This document shows, piece by piece, positions 16,613 to 25,906 of a stretch of DNA of 64,000 bases. Source of the stretch: Neolewinella lacunae (GTDB taxonomy: Bacteria > Bacteroidota > Bacteroidia > Chitinophagales > Saprospiraceae); NCBI RefSeq assembly GCF_014349155.1, contig NZ_JACSIT010000100.1, forward strand, positions 186,001 through 250,000, read 5' to 3'. The first letter of the stretch is position 1; each line of letters starts with the position of its first letter. The notes beneath the pieces are model-generated. The model was not told where the DNA came from and ran no database searches. It saw nothing but the letters and a program-made list of their open reading frames with translations. The position numbers and the translations under genes were made by a program.

Positions 16613-17388
16613 ATTTTTCTCTTTCGTTGTTGCTCAGCGGAATAGTGGGAATGTTGCTGCTGGCAGTTGCCTTGGTGCTTTTTTTTGTAATTTACCAGCG
16701 GCGGCTGCTGGCCCAGCAGTTGGAAGCCCGGGCGGAAGAACAGCGCCACCAACTGCAATTGCTGAGTGCGGCAGTGGAAATTCAGGAAACCGAACGCCGG
16801 CGTATTGCCCGGGACCTGCACGATGACATCGGCAGCCTCCTCTCCGCCGCCCGCCTTTACCTGCGCCAATTGAGTCCTGAAAACGATCCCAGCCGGAATG
16901 AGGCGGTCAAAGAGGAGGCTTTGGGGATTATGGACGAAATGATCCGCAACACGCGTCGGATTACGCACGACCTCCTGCCGGCGGAGCTAGAGAAATTCGG
17001 CTTCTTTGCTGCGGCCGAAGACCTTTGCCAGCGGGTCCACAACAGCGGAGCGATTGCGGTAAACTTCCGCGGCAACCTGGAAAGAAGGCTGGAAAAGCGC
17101 CAGGAAATCCCCCTTTACCGCGTCCTCCAGGAACTGATTAACAACAGCCTGAAACACGCCGAGGCCACCGAGATTGAAGTGACGACCGAATGGCGGACGG
17201 ATCACTTCCTTTTCCACTACCGCGACAATGGCAAAGGCTTCAGCATTCCTACCGGAAGCTACGCAGGTCTGGGGTTGAAAAATATTGAGAGTCGGATCAC
17301 CTTGATCGACGGAGAACTGCAATTTACTACCGCTCCTGGGGACGGACTGGAGGTCCGCATCAGTTTACCGCTGCCAGTTTTAACTTAG
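16591..17388 (+). CDS. Sensor histidine kinase, NarX/HPK7 type
   Basis: 265 residues from the ATG at 16591; longer frames upstream would overlap the membrane protein further. One N-terminal membrane helix (SLLLSGIVGMLLLAVALVLFFVIY) leads into a coiled coil, a HisKA_3 dimerisation domain with phospho-acceptor H77 (ERRRIARDLHDDIGSLLSAAR), and a HATPase domain with the N box LQELINNSLKHAEA and G box DNGKGFSI. There is no periplasmic domain. It phosphorylates the regulator that begins 14 bases after its stop. Confidence 0.9.
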   Translation: MGETKAIDFSLSLLLSGIVGMLLLAVALVLFFVIYQRRLLAQQLEARAEEQRHQLQLLSAAVEIQETERRRIARDLHDDIGSLLSAARLYLRQLSPENDPSRNEAVKEEALGIMDEMIRNTRRITHDLLPAELEKFGFFAAAEDLCQRVHNSGAIAVNFRGNLERRLEKRQEIPLYRVLQELINNSLKHAEATEIEVTTEWRTDHFLFHYRDNGKGFSIPTGSYAGLGLKNIESRITLIDGELQFTTAPGDGLEVRISLPLPVLT

Positions 17389-17402
17389 AAAAACACAATT
17401 AC

Positions 17403-18059
17403 ATGAACCAATCCCATATCCGAATTGCCATTGTCGATGACCAACGCCTCTTCCGGGGAGGACTAAGGATGATTCTCGACCAGCAGCCCAATTTCCGCGT
17501 CGTCTTTGAGGCCGGCAATGGAAAGCAATTTTTTGAGCGCTTGGCCTTTGAGCCGGTAGATGTGGTCATTCTTGACGTTGAAATGCCCGTAATGGATGGC
17601 CTGGAAACCTTAACAAAACTCAGTAACGACCATCCCGATATCCGGACGCTGATGTTGACCATGCACGATTCCGATCGCCTGATCAACCACCTCATGCAGC
17701 TGGGGGCCTCCGGGTTTTTATTGAAAGACGAGGAACCCCAGGTGGTGTGCCAGGCCGTAGAGAAAGTGGCCAACGAAGGCGTCTTCTTCCGCGATTACGT
17801 CTCCAAGGCCCTCCTGCGGAGCAGCCGTTCTACCGCCAGCAACCTGGCGGCCGACCGCCTGCTGAACGCTAAACTCAGCGAGCGGGAATTGCAGGTGCTG
17901 GATCTCATCTGCAAGGAAAAGACGAGTAAGGAAATTGCCGATACGCTCTACATCAGCATCCGTACCGTCGAGGGCCACCGGCGGAGCCTGCAGGAAAAAA
18001 CCGGCGCAAAAAACCTGGCGGGACTGGTCTTGTACGCCGTACGCAACGGGATGGTCTGA
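17403..18059 (+). CDS. LuxR/NarL-family response regulator
   Basis: 218 residues. The receiver domain has the acidic pair in VDDQRLF, phospho-acceptor D58 in VVILDVEMPVMDG and a lysine in GFLLKDEE. The C-terminal GerE/LuxR HTH is LSERELQVLDLICKEKTSKEIADTLYISIRTVEGHRRSL, the DNA-binding four-helix unit. It pairs with the kinase upstream. Such regulators bind short inverted repeats as dimers, so the AGGTAGAAATACCT palindromes are reasonable targets (inference). An exact dispersed 18-mer lies 12 bases after the stop. Confidence 0.93.
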   Translation: MNQSHIRIAIVDDQRLFRGGLRMILDQQPNFRVVFEAGNGKQFFERLAFEPVDVVILDVEMPVMDGLETLTKLSNDHPDIRTLMLTMHDSDRLINHLMQLGASGFLLKDEEPQVVCQAVEKVANEGVFFRDYVSKALLRSSRSTASNLAADRLLNAKLSERELQVLDLICKEKTSKEIADTLYISIRTVEGHRRSLQEKTGAKNLAGLVLYAVRNGMV

Positions 18060-18070
18060 CAATAGCACAC

Positions 18071-18088
18071 GGGCGCGGCCGCAGGTGC
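18071..18088 (+). repeat. 18-bp dispersed repeat, exact
   Basis: Lies between the convergent regulator and PQQ-protein genes. Its downstream flank AGGGGAAAGGACCTAGC resembles that of the copy at 38830 (read in reverse), suggesting a longer, less conserved element. Confidence 0.95.
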
Positions 18089-18149
18089 AGGGGAAAGGAC
18101 CTAGCGAGGCATGGCCCGACGGAATTCTCCCAGTGGACCCCTGGCCCAT

Positions 18150-20327
18150 TTATTCGGGCAAAGCAAAGGCCACGTAGCTGTCTCCCGCCGGGGAGCGCAG
18201 TTTCCCTCCGCCGCAAGCGATGACGACGTACTGCCGCCCCCGGAGTTCGTAGACGGCCGGGGTGGCAAAACCAGCGGCGGGAAGTTCCGTTTCCCACAGC
18301 AACTGCCCATTGCGTTTATTGAAGGCGCGGAACTTGCGGTCGGCCGTAGCAGCAATGAACACCACGCCGCCGGCCGTAACTACCGGTCCGCCGTAGTTCT
18401 CCGTCCCCGTGGGCGGAATGCCGCTTGCCTGGTAGTCGGGGTACTCACCGAGTGGAATGGACCACCGGTGGGCGCCCGAATTGAGGTCGATGGCCGTAAG
18501 CGTTCCCCAGGGTGGGCTGAAGGCGGGTTTACCATCAGTGGCCAGGAATTTGCGGTAGCCCTTGAGTTTGTACGGGACGAAGTGGGGGTCTTCCTCCGGG
18601 GAAAGGGGCTGGATGCTGAAATCGCGCTGACCTTCTTCCTTTTGCTCGAAGATGAAACTGGCGATGGCCGAGACCTCCTCTTCGGCCAGGTGGGCAAAAG
18701 CGGGCATCATGCGGCGGCCGCTGGCCAGGAGGGTGCCCAGGCTGGCACGGTCGTAACGACTGCCGATGTTGACCAGGGTGGGGTTATTGCCCTGGCCGGC
18801 GCGGTCGGTACCATGACAGCTTTGGCAGTGCTTGCCGTAAAGGCGCTCGCCGGCCTGCAGCCAGCTTTCGGGGCCGGGGGCAGACCAGCTAACGGGCTCC
18901 ATTTCCAACTGCCAGGCCATCTGGTTGGCGTTGAGGTAAAGTAAGTTGGTGGCGGGGTCGTAGGCGGGCCCACCCCATTCCGCTCCACCATCGTAGCCGG
19001 GCAGGAGCAGCAAGGGCGTTGCACTGGGGGGCAGGTAGGGGTGGCCAAAGCGGGCGGCGGCGAAGATTTTGCGGATGTTTTCCTGTTCCCCGGCGGGGAG
19101 GTAGGGGTTGATGTCGTCGGCCGTAAGGGTCTGCCGGGCGAAGGGCGCGGGAAGCCGTGGAATGGGCTGGGTAGGGTGGGGGTGCTCACCCGGCAGCGCA
19201 TCGGTGATGTTGACGGGTACTTCGTCGACGGGGAATAGGGGCTCGCCAGTATCGCGGTCCAACACGAAGAGGTAGCCATTTTTGGTGGGCTGGGCAACGG
19301 CGTCGATGCTTTTGCCTCCGTGCCGAACGGTAACGAGGACGGGCGGGGTGGGGAGGTCTTTGTCCCACAAGTCATGGTGCACCGTTTGAAAGTGCCACTT
19401 GCGCTCCCCGGTCGCAGCGTCGAGGGCCAGGACGCAGTTGGCGTAGAGGTTCTCTCCCGGGCGGTTGCCGCCGTAAAAATCGTAGGAGGCCGAGCCGGTG
19501 CCGCAGAAGACGGTGCCCCGGGCGTGGTCCAGACTGAAACCGCTCCAGGCATTGGCACCGCCGGTGTACTCCCAGGCCGAAGGGTTGCCCCAGGTATTGT
19601 AGCCTTCGTCCTGGGGGCCGGGGATGGTACGGAAGATCCACTTTTGCTGGCCGGTGCGGACGTCGTAGGCGCGGATGTGGCCGGGGGCGGCGGGCAAGGT
19701 TTCGTCGACGCGGGTTCCCATGATGAGCAGGTCCTGATAAACGATGCCGGGGGAGGTGGAGACGATGAAGTTGTTGTCAACGTTACGGCCCAGGCCGAGG
19801 TGCAGGTCGATTTTCCCCTGATCGCCGAAGCTGGGGATGACTCTGCCGGTGCTGGCATCGATGGCGTAGGTCAGGGAGCCAGCGGCGAAAAACAGGCGGT
19901 GCTCGGTGCCGTCGGTCCAGTGGGCCAGGCCACGGCTGTTGATCATGACGTGCTTATAGACGCCTCCCCTGGCGTCGAGGGCACTGTCCTGGGGGGAGAA
20001 AACCCACTTTTCGCGGCCCGTGGCGGCGTCGAGGGCAAAGAGCCGCATCTGGGGGCTGACCCCGTAGAGGGTACTATCGATTACGATAGGGTTGCACTGG
20101 ATCTGGCTGAAGTTGGCGCTGTCGGCATCACCCGTGCGGTAGGTCCAGGCGGGCAGCAGTTGGGCGACGTTACCCGTGTCAATGTGGGTAGAAGAACTGT
20201 AGTGGTTGAGTCCGGGATCGCCGCCGTAGTGGGACCAGGTCAGGTGGACATCCGCAACAGCGGGATCGGAAGGGGAGTGGTTGCAGGCCACTAGCAGAGG
20301 GAGGGCCAGAAAGAGGAGGTGGCGCAT
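18150..20327 (-). CDS. PQQ-dependent dehydrogenase-like lipoprotein with a c-type haem domain
   Basis: 725 residues. The signal MRHLLFLALPLLVAC has an LVAC lipobox, so it is anchored to a membrane. The body is a PQQ-type beta-propeller (LFALDAATGREKWVFS, IRAYDVRTGQQKWIFR, VLALDAATGERKWHFQ). A cytochrome c domain is inserted between propeller blades: C501-Q-S-C504-H505, with a likely axial methionine in RRMMPAF. The last blades follow (LTAIDLNSGAHRWSIP, FRAFNKRNGQLLWETE). Related quinoproteins oxidise sugars or alcohols and pass electrons to haem. The substrate is unknown. Confidence 0.87.
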   Translation of the reverse strand: MRHLLFLALPLLVACNHSPSDPAVADVHLTWSHYGGDPGLNHYSSSTHIDTGNVAQLLPAWTYRTGDADSANFSQIQCNPIVIDSTLYGVSPQMRLFALDAATGREKWVFSPQDSALDARGGVYKHVMINSRGLAHWTDGTEHRLFFAAGSLTYAIDASTGRVIPSFGDQGKIDLHLGLGRNVDNNFIVSTSPGIVYQDLLIMGTRVDETLPAAPGHIRAYDVRTGQQKWIFRTIPGPQDEGYNTWGNPSAWEYTGGANAWSGFSLDHARGTVFCGTGSASYDFYGGNRPGENLYANCVLALDAATGERKWHFQTVHHDLWDKDLPTPPVLVTVRHGGKSIDAVAQPTKNGYLFVLDRDTGEPLFPVDEVPVNITDALPGEHPHPTQPIPRLPAPFARQTLTADDINPYLPAGEQENIRKIFAAARFGHPYLPPSATPLLLLPGYDGGAEWGGPAYDPATNLLYLNANQMAWQLEMEPVSWSAPGPESWLQAGERLYGKHCQSCHGTDRAGQGNNPTLVNIGSRYDRASLGTLLASGRRMMPAFAHLAEEEVSAIASFIFEQKEEGQRDFSIQPLSPEEDPHFVPYKLKGYRKFLATDGKPAFSPPWGTLTAIDLNSGAHRWSIPLGEYPDYQASGIPPTGTENYGGPVVTAGGVVFIAATADRKFRAFNKRNGQLLWETELPAAGFATPAVYELRGRQYVVIACGGGKLRSPAGDSYVAFALPE

Positions 20328-20695
20328 GTGGTTCGACTTAGCCAGGTTGCGGATGAGGCAAAAGGGGGCGGACTAAAGGTACACTGCGTGCGGAAGAAAA
20401 ACCTATACTTCCTTGAAGGGCAGGGAAGGAATTAATGGACGGCGGGAAGGAACAATTTCACCACCGCCCCGGAACTGCGCTGGCCGCCTTACTTTCCCTG
20501 CTCCTTATCCTCTCTGCGGCACCTGCGGCCGCGCCCCTTTCCCATCGGTTCATCAGCAAGCGCCCTGGATTGCCGCTTTTAATTGGCGGGAGGGAAGGGT
20601 TTAAATGATTGTGAATCAATTGTTTGTACGATTTTGTCTGCACAATTAGACTTTTCTCGCCCCCCGGGGCTGTAAAATAGTAACCTAATTCGATC
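20328..20695. other. Intergenic region between the PQQ and TonB receptor genes
   Basis: No gene. It contains an exact reverse-orientation 18-mer at 20519 and, upstream of the receptor, TTG at about 20610 followed by TACGATTTTG, a near match to the Bacteroidota -33/-7 pattern. Confidence 0.45.
20519..20536 (-). repeat. 18-bp dispersed repeat, exact
   Basis: Reverse complement of GGGCGCGGCCGCAGGTGC. The flank on its 3' side reads GAGAGGATAAGGAGC on the reverse strand, close to the flank of the copy at 45708. Confidence 0.95.
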
Positions 20696-23629
20696 ATGTA
20701 CCCGATGAATACACGCACACTTGGCCTCACTGGCTTCCTTTTCGTTTTTGCGATGACTTTGCTGGGGCAAACTGGCTCCATTACTGGTGTAGTGACCGAT
20801 GCCGACCAGGGGGTTGGCCTACCGGGCGCCAGTATCTTCCTGAAGGACGCGCCCTCGGTGGGAACGGTGACGGAGCTCGACGGCACCTTCGTGCTGAGTG
20901 GTGTGCCGGTGGGCAATCAGACGGTGGTGATCTCCTTCGTTGGTTTTGCGCCGGAGGAGCGGGAATTGACGGTGGTGGCCAACCAGGCCGTGGAGCTGAA
21001 CCTCATTTTGGGGGGGCAGGTCATTATGGGCCAGGAAATTCTGGTGACGGCCCAGGCCATCGGGCAGGCCAAGGCCATCAACCAGCAGCTTAATTCGGAC
21101 GCGATTGCCAACTTCGTCTCGGCCGATAAGATCAAGGAACTGCCCGACGTGAACGCCGCCGAGGCCATCTCGCGCCTGCCGGGCGTGGCCATAAACCGCG
21201 ATGGAGGGGAAGGCTCGAAGATTGTGGTGCGGGGCCTGGACCCCAAGTTTACGGCCATCAACATCAACGGCGTTCGCCTGCCTTCCACCTCCGGCACCGA
21301 CCGCTCGGTGGACTTATCCCTTATCTCCCCCGAGCTGCTTTCGGGCATCGAACTGTTCAAAAGCCCCACTCCGGACATGGACGGCGATGCGCTGGGTGGG
21401 ACGGTCAACCTTAACATCCTCAAAGCCGACGACCGGCCGCGGGGCTCCCTCAAAGCCCTCGGGGGCTACAACGATCTGGTGGGCGAATACAAGGACTACA
21501 AAGTTACCGGGTCGCTGAGCCGGCGCATCTTCAACAACAAACTCGGCGTCATCGCCACGGCCAACGTGGAGCGCTTCAACCGGAGCGGGCAGACTGTTGG
21601 CCAAGCCTGGGGAGACAAGCGCGAAGTGATTCTCGATACCATGCTTAACATCTTCGATCAGGAGGCCAATGCCCTGACCTTTTCCAGCCGCCGGGAAATC
21701 CGCCGCCGGTACAACGGTAGCCTGGGCTTTGATTACGCCTTTGGGAAAAGCACTGACGTGACGGTGCTGGGCATTTACTCACGCACCTCCCGCGACCAAT
21801 TCAATCATTCCGAACGCTACGACATCAACAACACGGGTGTACAGTTCAATCCTGCGATCACGGAAAGTGCGATTGACCTTTATTCTGCTTCCGTATCCAC
21901 CCGCCATAAACTCAACGTTCTCAACATCGAATGGGGCGTGAGTTACAGCGAAGTCCTGGGGGAGACGCCCCTCAACATCGGATTTGACTTCGTCGGGGCG
22001 GGCATCAACTTTCTTCCCGGTGCCCTGGACGACCGGACGGACCCCTCGCTGATCTACAACTTCCTCGACATTTCGCCGGACCGTACCTACCTGACGGGGG
22101 CCAACTCGGCCGTTACGAGCAACAGTGAAGACATTACTACTGCGTTTGTGGACCTGAGCCTGCCCTTCAACCTGGGGGATAAGGCCCGGGCCACTTTCAA
22201 GTTTGGCGGCAAGTACCGCGTGAACAACAAAGAACGCTCCTTTGCGGAGTACTACGATAAGCTCTTCTACCTGCGGCAAAACAGCACCTGGAATGAACTG
22301 AACGGCAACGCCGTCGGCGCACCCGGCATCGACCCCTCGGGCCAAACCTACCTGGGCGTAAGCAATTTCACCACCCAGGGGCAATTGGACATTACGGACA
22401 ATTACCAGCGGGACGTTAACCTGACCTACGCCTTCGACGAGGGCCTGCTGCGGCGCTTCAATGAATTGTTTTCCGCGACTTACCCCCAGGATTTCCTGAG
22501 TGTCACCAACAACTACGGCCTGACAGAAAAAGTGGCCGCTGGCTACGCCATGCTCAAGGTCAACGTGGGCAGCCAACTGACCATTATCCCCGGCTTTCGT
22601 TACGAAGCCAATGACAATGTGTACAACGGCATCTACGCCGACCTGAGCGGAGACTGGGGGGAAAGCGGGGTGCGCGACCCCCGCACGGCCACCAACAAAT
22701 ACGGGGTGTTCTTGCCCCACCTCCACCTGAAGTACAAGCCCGTGGAATGGTTTGACGTGCGGGCATCGTACAGCACGACGCTGGCCCGGCCCGACTTTAA
22801 CTACCTGGTACCGGCGACGCTCGTCAACCGCAACGGCAACCTGACGGTCGACCGTGGCAACCCTGCCCTCAATCCATCGGTCTCCACCAACTACGACCTC
22901 TACCTTACGGCTTTCTCCGGTAAGTACGGCCTCTTTTCCATCGGCGGCTTTTACAAAGACATTCAGGATGCCTTTTACCCCCTCATCCTGGGGGTGAACA
23001 ACGACAGCATTGCGGTGGCCAATGGCCTGCCTGCAACGGGTTTTATCGGGGCGGAGCTGACCACGTTTGAGAGTTCCCCGGCCTCGCGGGTGTACGGCGT
23101 GGAGTTTGACGTCCAGTCGAGCCTGAGTTTCCTGCCTAAGCCCTTCAATGGCCTGGTGGTCAACCTCAACTACGCACGGCTGTACTCCAACACCACGATC
23201 AACTCCTTCCGGGAGGAAACGGAGTGCGTGATTGTAAGGGGCCGGCCGCGCTGTACGACCAGTGCCTTCGGGTACCAGCGGGAGGTGGCCCTCATCGGGC
23301 AGGCCAGCGACATCTTCAACGCCTCCCTGGGCTACGATGCGGGTGGTTTTTCCGCCCGGGTATCGGCTGCTTACCAGGGGACAAAGCTGACCGGCTACAG
23401 CTCGATAGCGGATAAAGACCGCTTTGACCAGTCGTTCTGGCGTATGGATGCGGCTTTGAAATACCGCTTCAGCCGCCGCTTCAACGTCTTCCTCAACCTT
23501 AATAACCTTACCAACCAGCAAGACATCACCTTCTTCCGCCAGGAACGATTTGAAACTTCCCGCGCCTCCTTTGGCACTACCGCCACGGCCGGGGTGGAAG
23601 TTAAGTTCCTGCCCCGGGAAGAGCGCTAG
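20696..23629 (+). CDS. TonB-dependent outer membrane receptor
   Basis: 977 residues; a second ATG at 20705 could be the real start. A signal peptide (LGLTGFLFVFAMTLLGQTG) is followed by a carboxypeptidase-regulatory-like beta-sandwich domain (ITGVVTDADQGVGLPGASIFLKD). Then comes a plug domain (IKELPDVNAAEAISRLPGVAINRDGGEGSKIVVRGLDPK) and a long beta-barrel ending VEVKFLPREER. The RGLDPKFTAININGVRLPSTSGTDRSVDLSLISPELLSGIELFKSPTPDMDGDALGGTVNL stretch is typical of the large TonB-Xanth-Caul receptor type. It imports an unknown large substrate across the outer membrane. The secreted beta-helix protein downstream, 56 bases away, is its likely partner. Confidence 0.93.
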   Translation: MYPMNTRTLGLTGFLFVFAMTLLGQTGSITGVVTDADQGVGLPGASIFLKDAPSVGTVTELDGTFVLSGVPVGNQTVVISFVGFAPEERELTVVANQAVELNLILGGQVIMGQEILVTAQAIGQAKAINQQLNSDAIANFVSADKIKELPDVNAAEAISRLPGVAINRDGGEGSKIVVRGLDPKFTAININGVRLPSTSGTDRSVDLSLISPELLSGIELFKSPTPDMDGDALGGTVNLNILKADDRPRGSLKALGGYNDLVGEYKDYKVTGSLSRRIFNNKLGVIATANVERFNRSGQTVGQAWGDKREVILDTMLNIFDQEANALTFSSRREIRRRYNGSLGFDYAFGKSTDVTVLGIYSRTSRDQFNHSERYDINNTGVQFNPAITESAIDLYSASVSTRHKLNVLNIEWGVSYSEVLGETPLNIGFDFVGAGINFLPGALDDRTDPSLIYNFLDISPDRTYLTGANSAVTSNSEDITTAFVDLSLPFNLGDKARATFKFGGKYRVNNKERSFAEYYDKLFYLRQNSTWNELNGNAVGAPGIDPSGQTYLGVSNFTTQGQLDITDNYQRDVNLTYAFDEGLLRRFNELFSATYPQDFLSVTNNYGLTEKVAAGYAMLKVNVGSQLTIIPGFRYEANDNVYNGIYADLSGDWGESGVRDPRTATNKYGVFLPHLHLKYKPVEWFDVRASYSTTLARPDFNYLVPATLVNRNGNLTVDRGNPALNPSVSTNYDLYLTAFSGKYGLFSIGGFYKDIQDAFYPLILGVNNDSIAVANGLPATGFIGAELTTFESSPASRVYGVEFDVQSSLSFLPKPFNGLVVNLNYARLYSNTTINSFREETECVIVRGRPRCTTSAFGYQREVALIGQASDIFNASLGYDAGGFSARVSAAYQGTKLTGYSSIADKDRFDQSFWRMDAALKYRFSRRFNVFLNLNNLTNQQDITFFRQERFETSRASFGTTATAGVEVKFLPREER

Positions 23630-23685
23630 ACCAGTTCTGCACACCCTTCGCAACCTTCATATTTCTTTACACAAACTCGTATACA

Positions 23686-25278
23686 ATGACCAGATTTTAC
23701 GCTTTTTTACTGACCCTGCTCTGCTGCTCTGTGGCCCTCACGGCCCAGTCCGTTGTCGTCCCGGCCAACCTGACGACCGCCGGCGGATTTTCCTTCACCG
23801 ATCTTGACAGCTACATCGACGCTGATACCACGGCGACGGGCGAGCGCGCCCACGATACCTACCTGCTCGAAGCGGGGGGCATTTACTTCTTTACCAAGGT
23901 GAACCGTTGGACCTACGACGTAACGCTGCGGGCTACTGGCGACATCGAAGCGCTCGGCCGCCCGCTCGTTGACCGCCGCGACCCCACCGGCGGCAGCAAC
24001 CGGGTGGATTTCTACCGGGGCTCCGGCAGTTTTTACTGGGACGGGATTTACCTGATTATGGGTGACGAAGGCCCCAACGCCGCTTCTTACGAAACGGCCC
24101 CTTTCCGGCCGGAAGGCTTCAAGAAAACCTACAGCTGGAACAACTGCATCATTGAAAAATGCCGGCAGGGCACCATCCGCAGCGAGGGCGATAGCGTCAA
24201 GGTATTTGTAACCAACTCCCTCATCCGCAACTTCGGCGATTACGAACGGCAGCAGGGCAATGGCCGCATCGTTGACCTGCGGACCAACTTCGGGGACACC
24301 GTCGTGATCAAAAATAACGTCATCCACAACATCCTCGACCGGATCTACATCGGCTTCCGGCAGCGGGGGCTCAACTACTTTGAGTTTTCCCGCAACACCG
24401 TATTCAACCACGTTGGCCGCCACGGATTTATCCAGATGCGCAACACCAAGGAAACGGTGATCAAGGACAACTTCATCCAGAATCCTTCCATCATCGGCTC
24501 CAGCCCCTTCCTGGCCAACGAGCAGATCAACTTCCGCAACCAGAAAAACTTCCTCTTCACCCTGGATACCCTCGTTGAGGGGGGCTCGGTGACGATGCTC
24601 AACAACAACATCCACTACACCGACGACGTACTGAACCACTACGCCACTTTCGATTCGGTGACTAAACCCGACTACTACAGCCCGGTCTTCCTCCAGGCCC
24701 TGACCAATGACGTGGCCGACGCCGACTTTGAAGAGGTACTGGAACTGGGGGCCGTACCCGATCGGCAGCCCCTCATTGACTACTCCCGCGAAGCCATCCT
24801 CTACAAAGACTCCATCGGCATTACCAATATTATGGTGGAAGACAGCCTTTTTGCGGTGGGGACGGACTACGACCGGGGCTACCTTTTCGATTTTGAGCGC
24901 TTCAACCCTTGCTACGACCCCGCTTCCGTCTCCGCTACGGCGGCTACCGACGGTGGATCGGTAGGAGCCACCAGTTTCTGCTCCGAGCTCGTCAACAGCG
25001 TCCCGGAAGCCTACAACACTACGCTGAAACTGACCGCCGCACCGAACCCCGCGCGGGAGGAGGTGACCTTTGCCTACGACCTGAGCGTGGCTGGCAAGGT
25101 TGACCTTTCCGTCTACAACACCAACGGCGCGCTGGTTGCCAACGTCGTTTCTGCCCACCAGGGTGCGGGCCTGCAACGCATCACCTGGAATGGGCTCAAT
25201 ACCCTTTCCGCCGGCATGTACTTCGCCTACATCCGTACGCCGCAGGGCCGCATGTACGTGAAGATTTTCAAGCAGTAA
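23686..25278 (+). CDS. Secreted right-handed beta-helix protein with T9SS sorting domain
   Basis: 530 residues. A cleavable signal peptide (MTRFYAFLLTLLCCSVALTAQ) leads into a domain of short repeats such as NNCIIEKCRQGTI, VTNSLIRNFGDY, IKNNVIHNILDRIYIG and SRNTVFNHVG, the turns of a pectate-lyase-type parallel beta-helix. The last 80 residues form a type IX secretion sorting domain (KLTAAPNPAREEVTFAYDL ... GMYFAYIRTPQGRMYVKIFKQ), so it is exported and probably held on the cell surface. No lyase catalytic residues were recognised, so it may bind rather than cut. It is paired with the TonB receptor. Confidence 0.87.
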   Translation: MTRFYAFLLTLLCCSVALTAQSVVVPANLTTAGGFSFTDLDSYIDADTTATGERAHDTYLLEAGGIYFFTKVNRWTYDVTLRATGDIEALGRPLVDRRDPTGGSNRVDFYRGSGSFYWDGIYLIMGDEGPNAASYETAPFRPEGFKKTYSWNNCIIEKCRQGTIRSEGDSVKVFVTNSLIRNFGDYERQQGNGRIVDLRTNFGDTVVIKNNVIHNILDRIYIGFRQRGLNYFEFSRNTVFNHVGRHGFIQMRNTKETVIKDNFIQNPSIIGSSPFLANEQINFRNQKNFLFTLDTLVEGGSVTMLNNNIHYTDDVLNHYATFDSVTKPDYYSPVFLQALTNDVADADFEEVLELGAVPDRQPLIDYSREAILYKDSIGITNIMVEDSLFAVGTDYDRGYLFDFERFNPCYDPASVSATAATDGGSVGATSFCSELVNSVPEAYNTTLKLTAAPNPAREEVTFAYDLSVAGKVDLSVYNTNGALVANVVSAHQGAGLQRITWNGLNTLSAGMYFAYIRTPQGRMYVKIFKQ

Positions 25279-25300
25279 AACTGACCGCTTATCCCCCGCA

Positions 25301-25343
25301 CGAAGGCCACCCGCCCCCCGGCGCAGGGTGGCCTTCGTTTTTT
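25301..25343 (+). terminator. Intrinsic terminator of the TonB receptor transcript
   Basis: A 12-bp stem, CGAAGGCCACCC / GGGTGGCCTTCG, followed by a run of six T. Confidence 0.92.
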
Positions 25344-25426
25344 GGCCTACCTTCATTTGGGGATGCGCCGAACATTCGCTATTCTTATGCGCTGATTTGG
25401 CATAACCAGACTAAAAACGTGTAACT

Positions 25427-25672
25427 ATGAGTATTCTCGCTTGGATTTTGCTTGGCCTGGTGGCCGGCGCTATTGCCAAATGGATCCACTCCGGCAAAGA
25501 CCCCGGTGGCTGGTTGGTCACCATCCTCATCGGCATCGTCGGTGCCGTCGTGGGGGGCTTCATTACCCGGGCCGTGGGGCTGGGGGCCGCAACGGGTTTT
25601 AACTTGTGGTCCATCCTCGTAGCCGTGCTCGGTGCCGTCATCTGCCTCTGGGCCTACCGGCGCTTCGCCTGA
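25427..25672 (+). CDS. GlsB/YeaQ/YmgE family stress-response membrane protein
   Basis: 81 residues with three hydrophobic, glycine-rich helices: SILAWILLGLVAGAIAKWI, WLVTILIGIVGAVVGGFI and LWSILVAVLGAVICLWAYRRF. This length and the GxxGxxxxGG spacing define the transglycosylase-associated / GlsB family of small inner-membrane proteins linked to stress responses. The biochemical role is not established. The gene is monocistronic, between a strong terminator and an inverted-repeat pair of the dispersed 18-mer. Confidence 0.9.
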   Translation: MSILAWILLGLVAGAIAKWIHSGKDPGGWLVTILIGIVGAVVGGFITRAVGLGAATGFNLWSILVAVLGAVICLWAYRRFA

Positions 25673-25790
25673 GCAATTGTTATGGAATGAATGAAGGTGC
25701 TGGCGTTTCCGGCACCGTTGAATGATGAAGTCAGGGGCGGTAAGTGGGTTAAGTCCCGCTGCCGCTCCTCGCTTTTTAACGACGTCCTTT

Positions 25791-25835
25791 GCATCCTGCG
25801 TCCGCGCCCTTTTTATTTTGCGCGGTCGCAGGTGC
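25791..25835. repeat. Degenerate dispersed repeats as a close inverted pair
   Basis: GCATCCTGCGTCCGCGCCC at 25791-25809 (reverse orientation, with the same extra base as the 369 copy and one substitution) faces GCGCGGTCGCAGGTGC at 25820-25835. They are separated by 10 AT-rich bases and could fold into a hairpin. A flank GGGAAAAGTGGACGAGCGAGG follows, like the flank at 18089. Confidence 0.75.
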
Positions 25836-25906
25836 CCGGGAAAAGTGGACGAGCGAGGCCCGACCCCGGCGGACGACATTTTTTGCTATCTTGGCAAAAA
25901 AAAGCC

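Noticed and set aside
25691-25906. An earlier start of the dienelactone hydrolase gene at 25691
   Set aside because: The extension runs through the degenerate inverted 18-mers and has no protein-like features.
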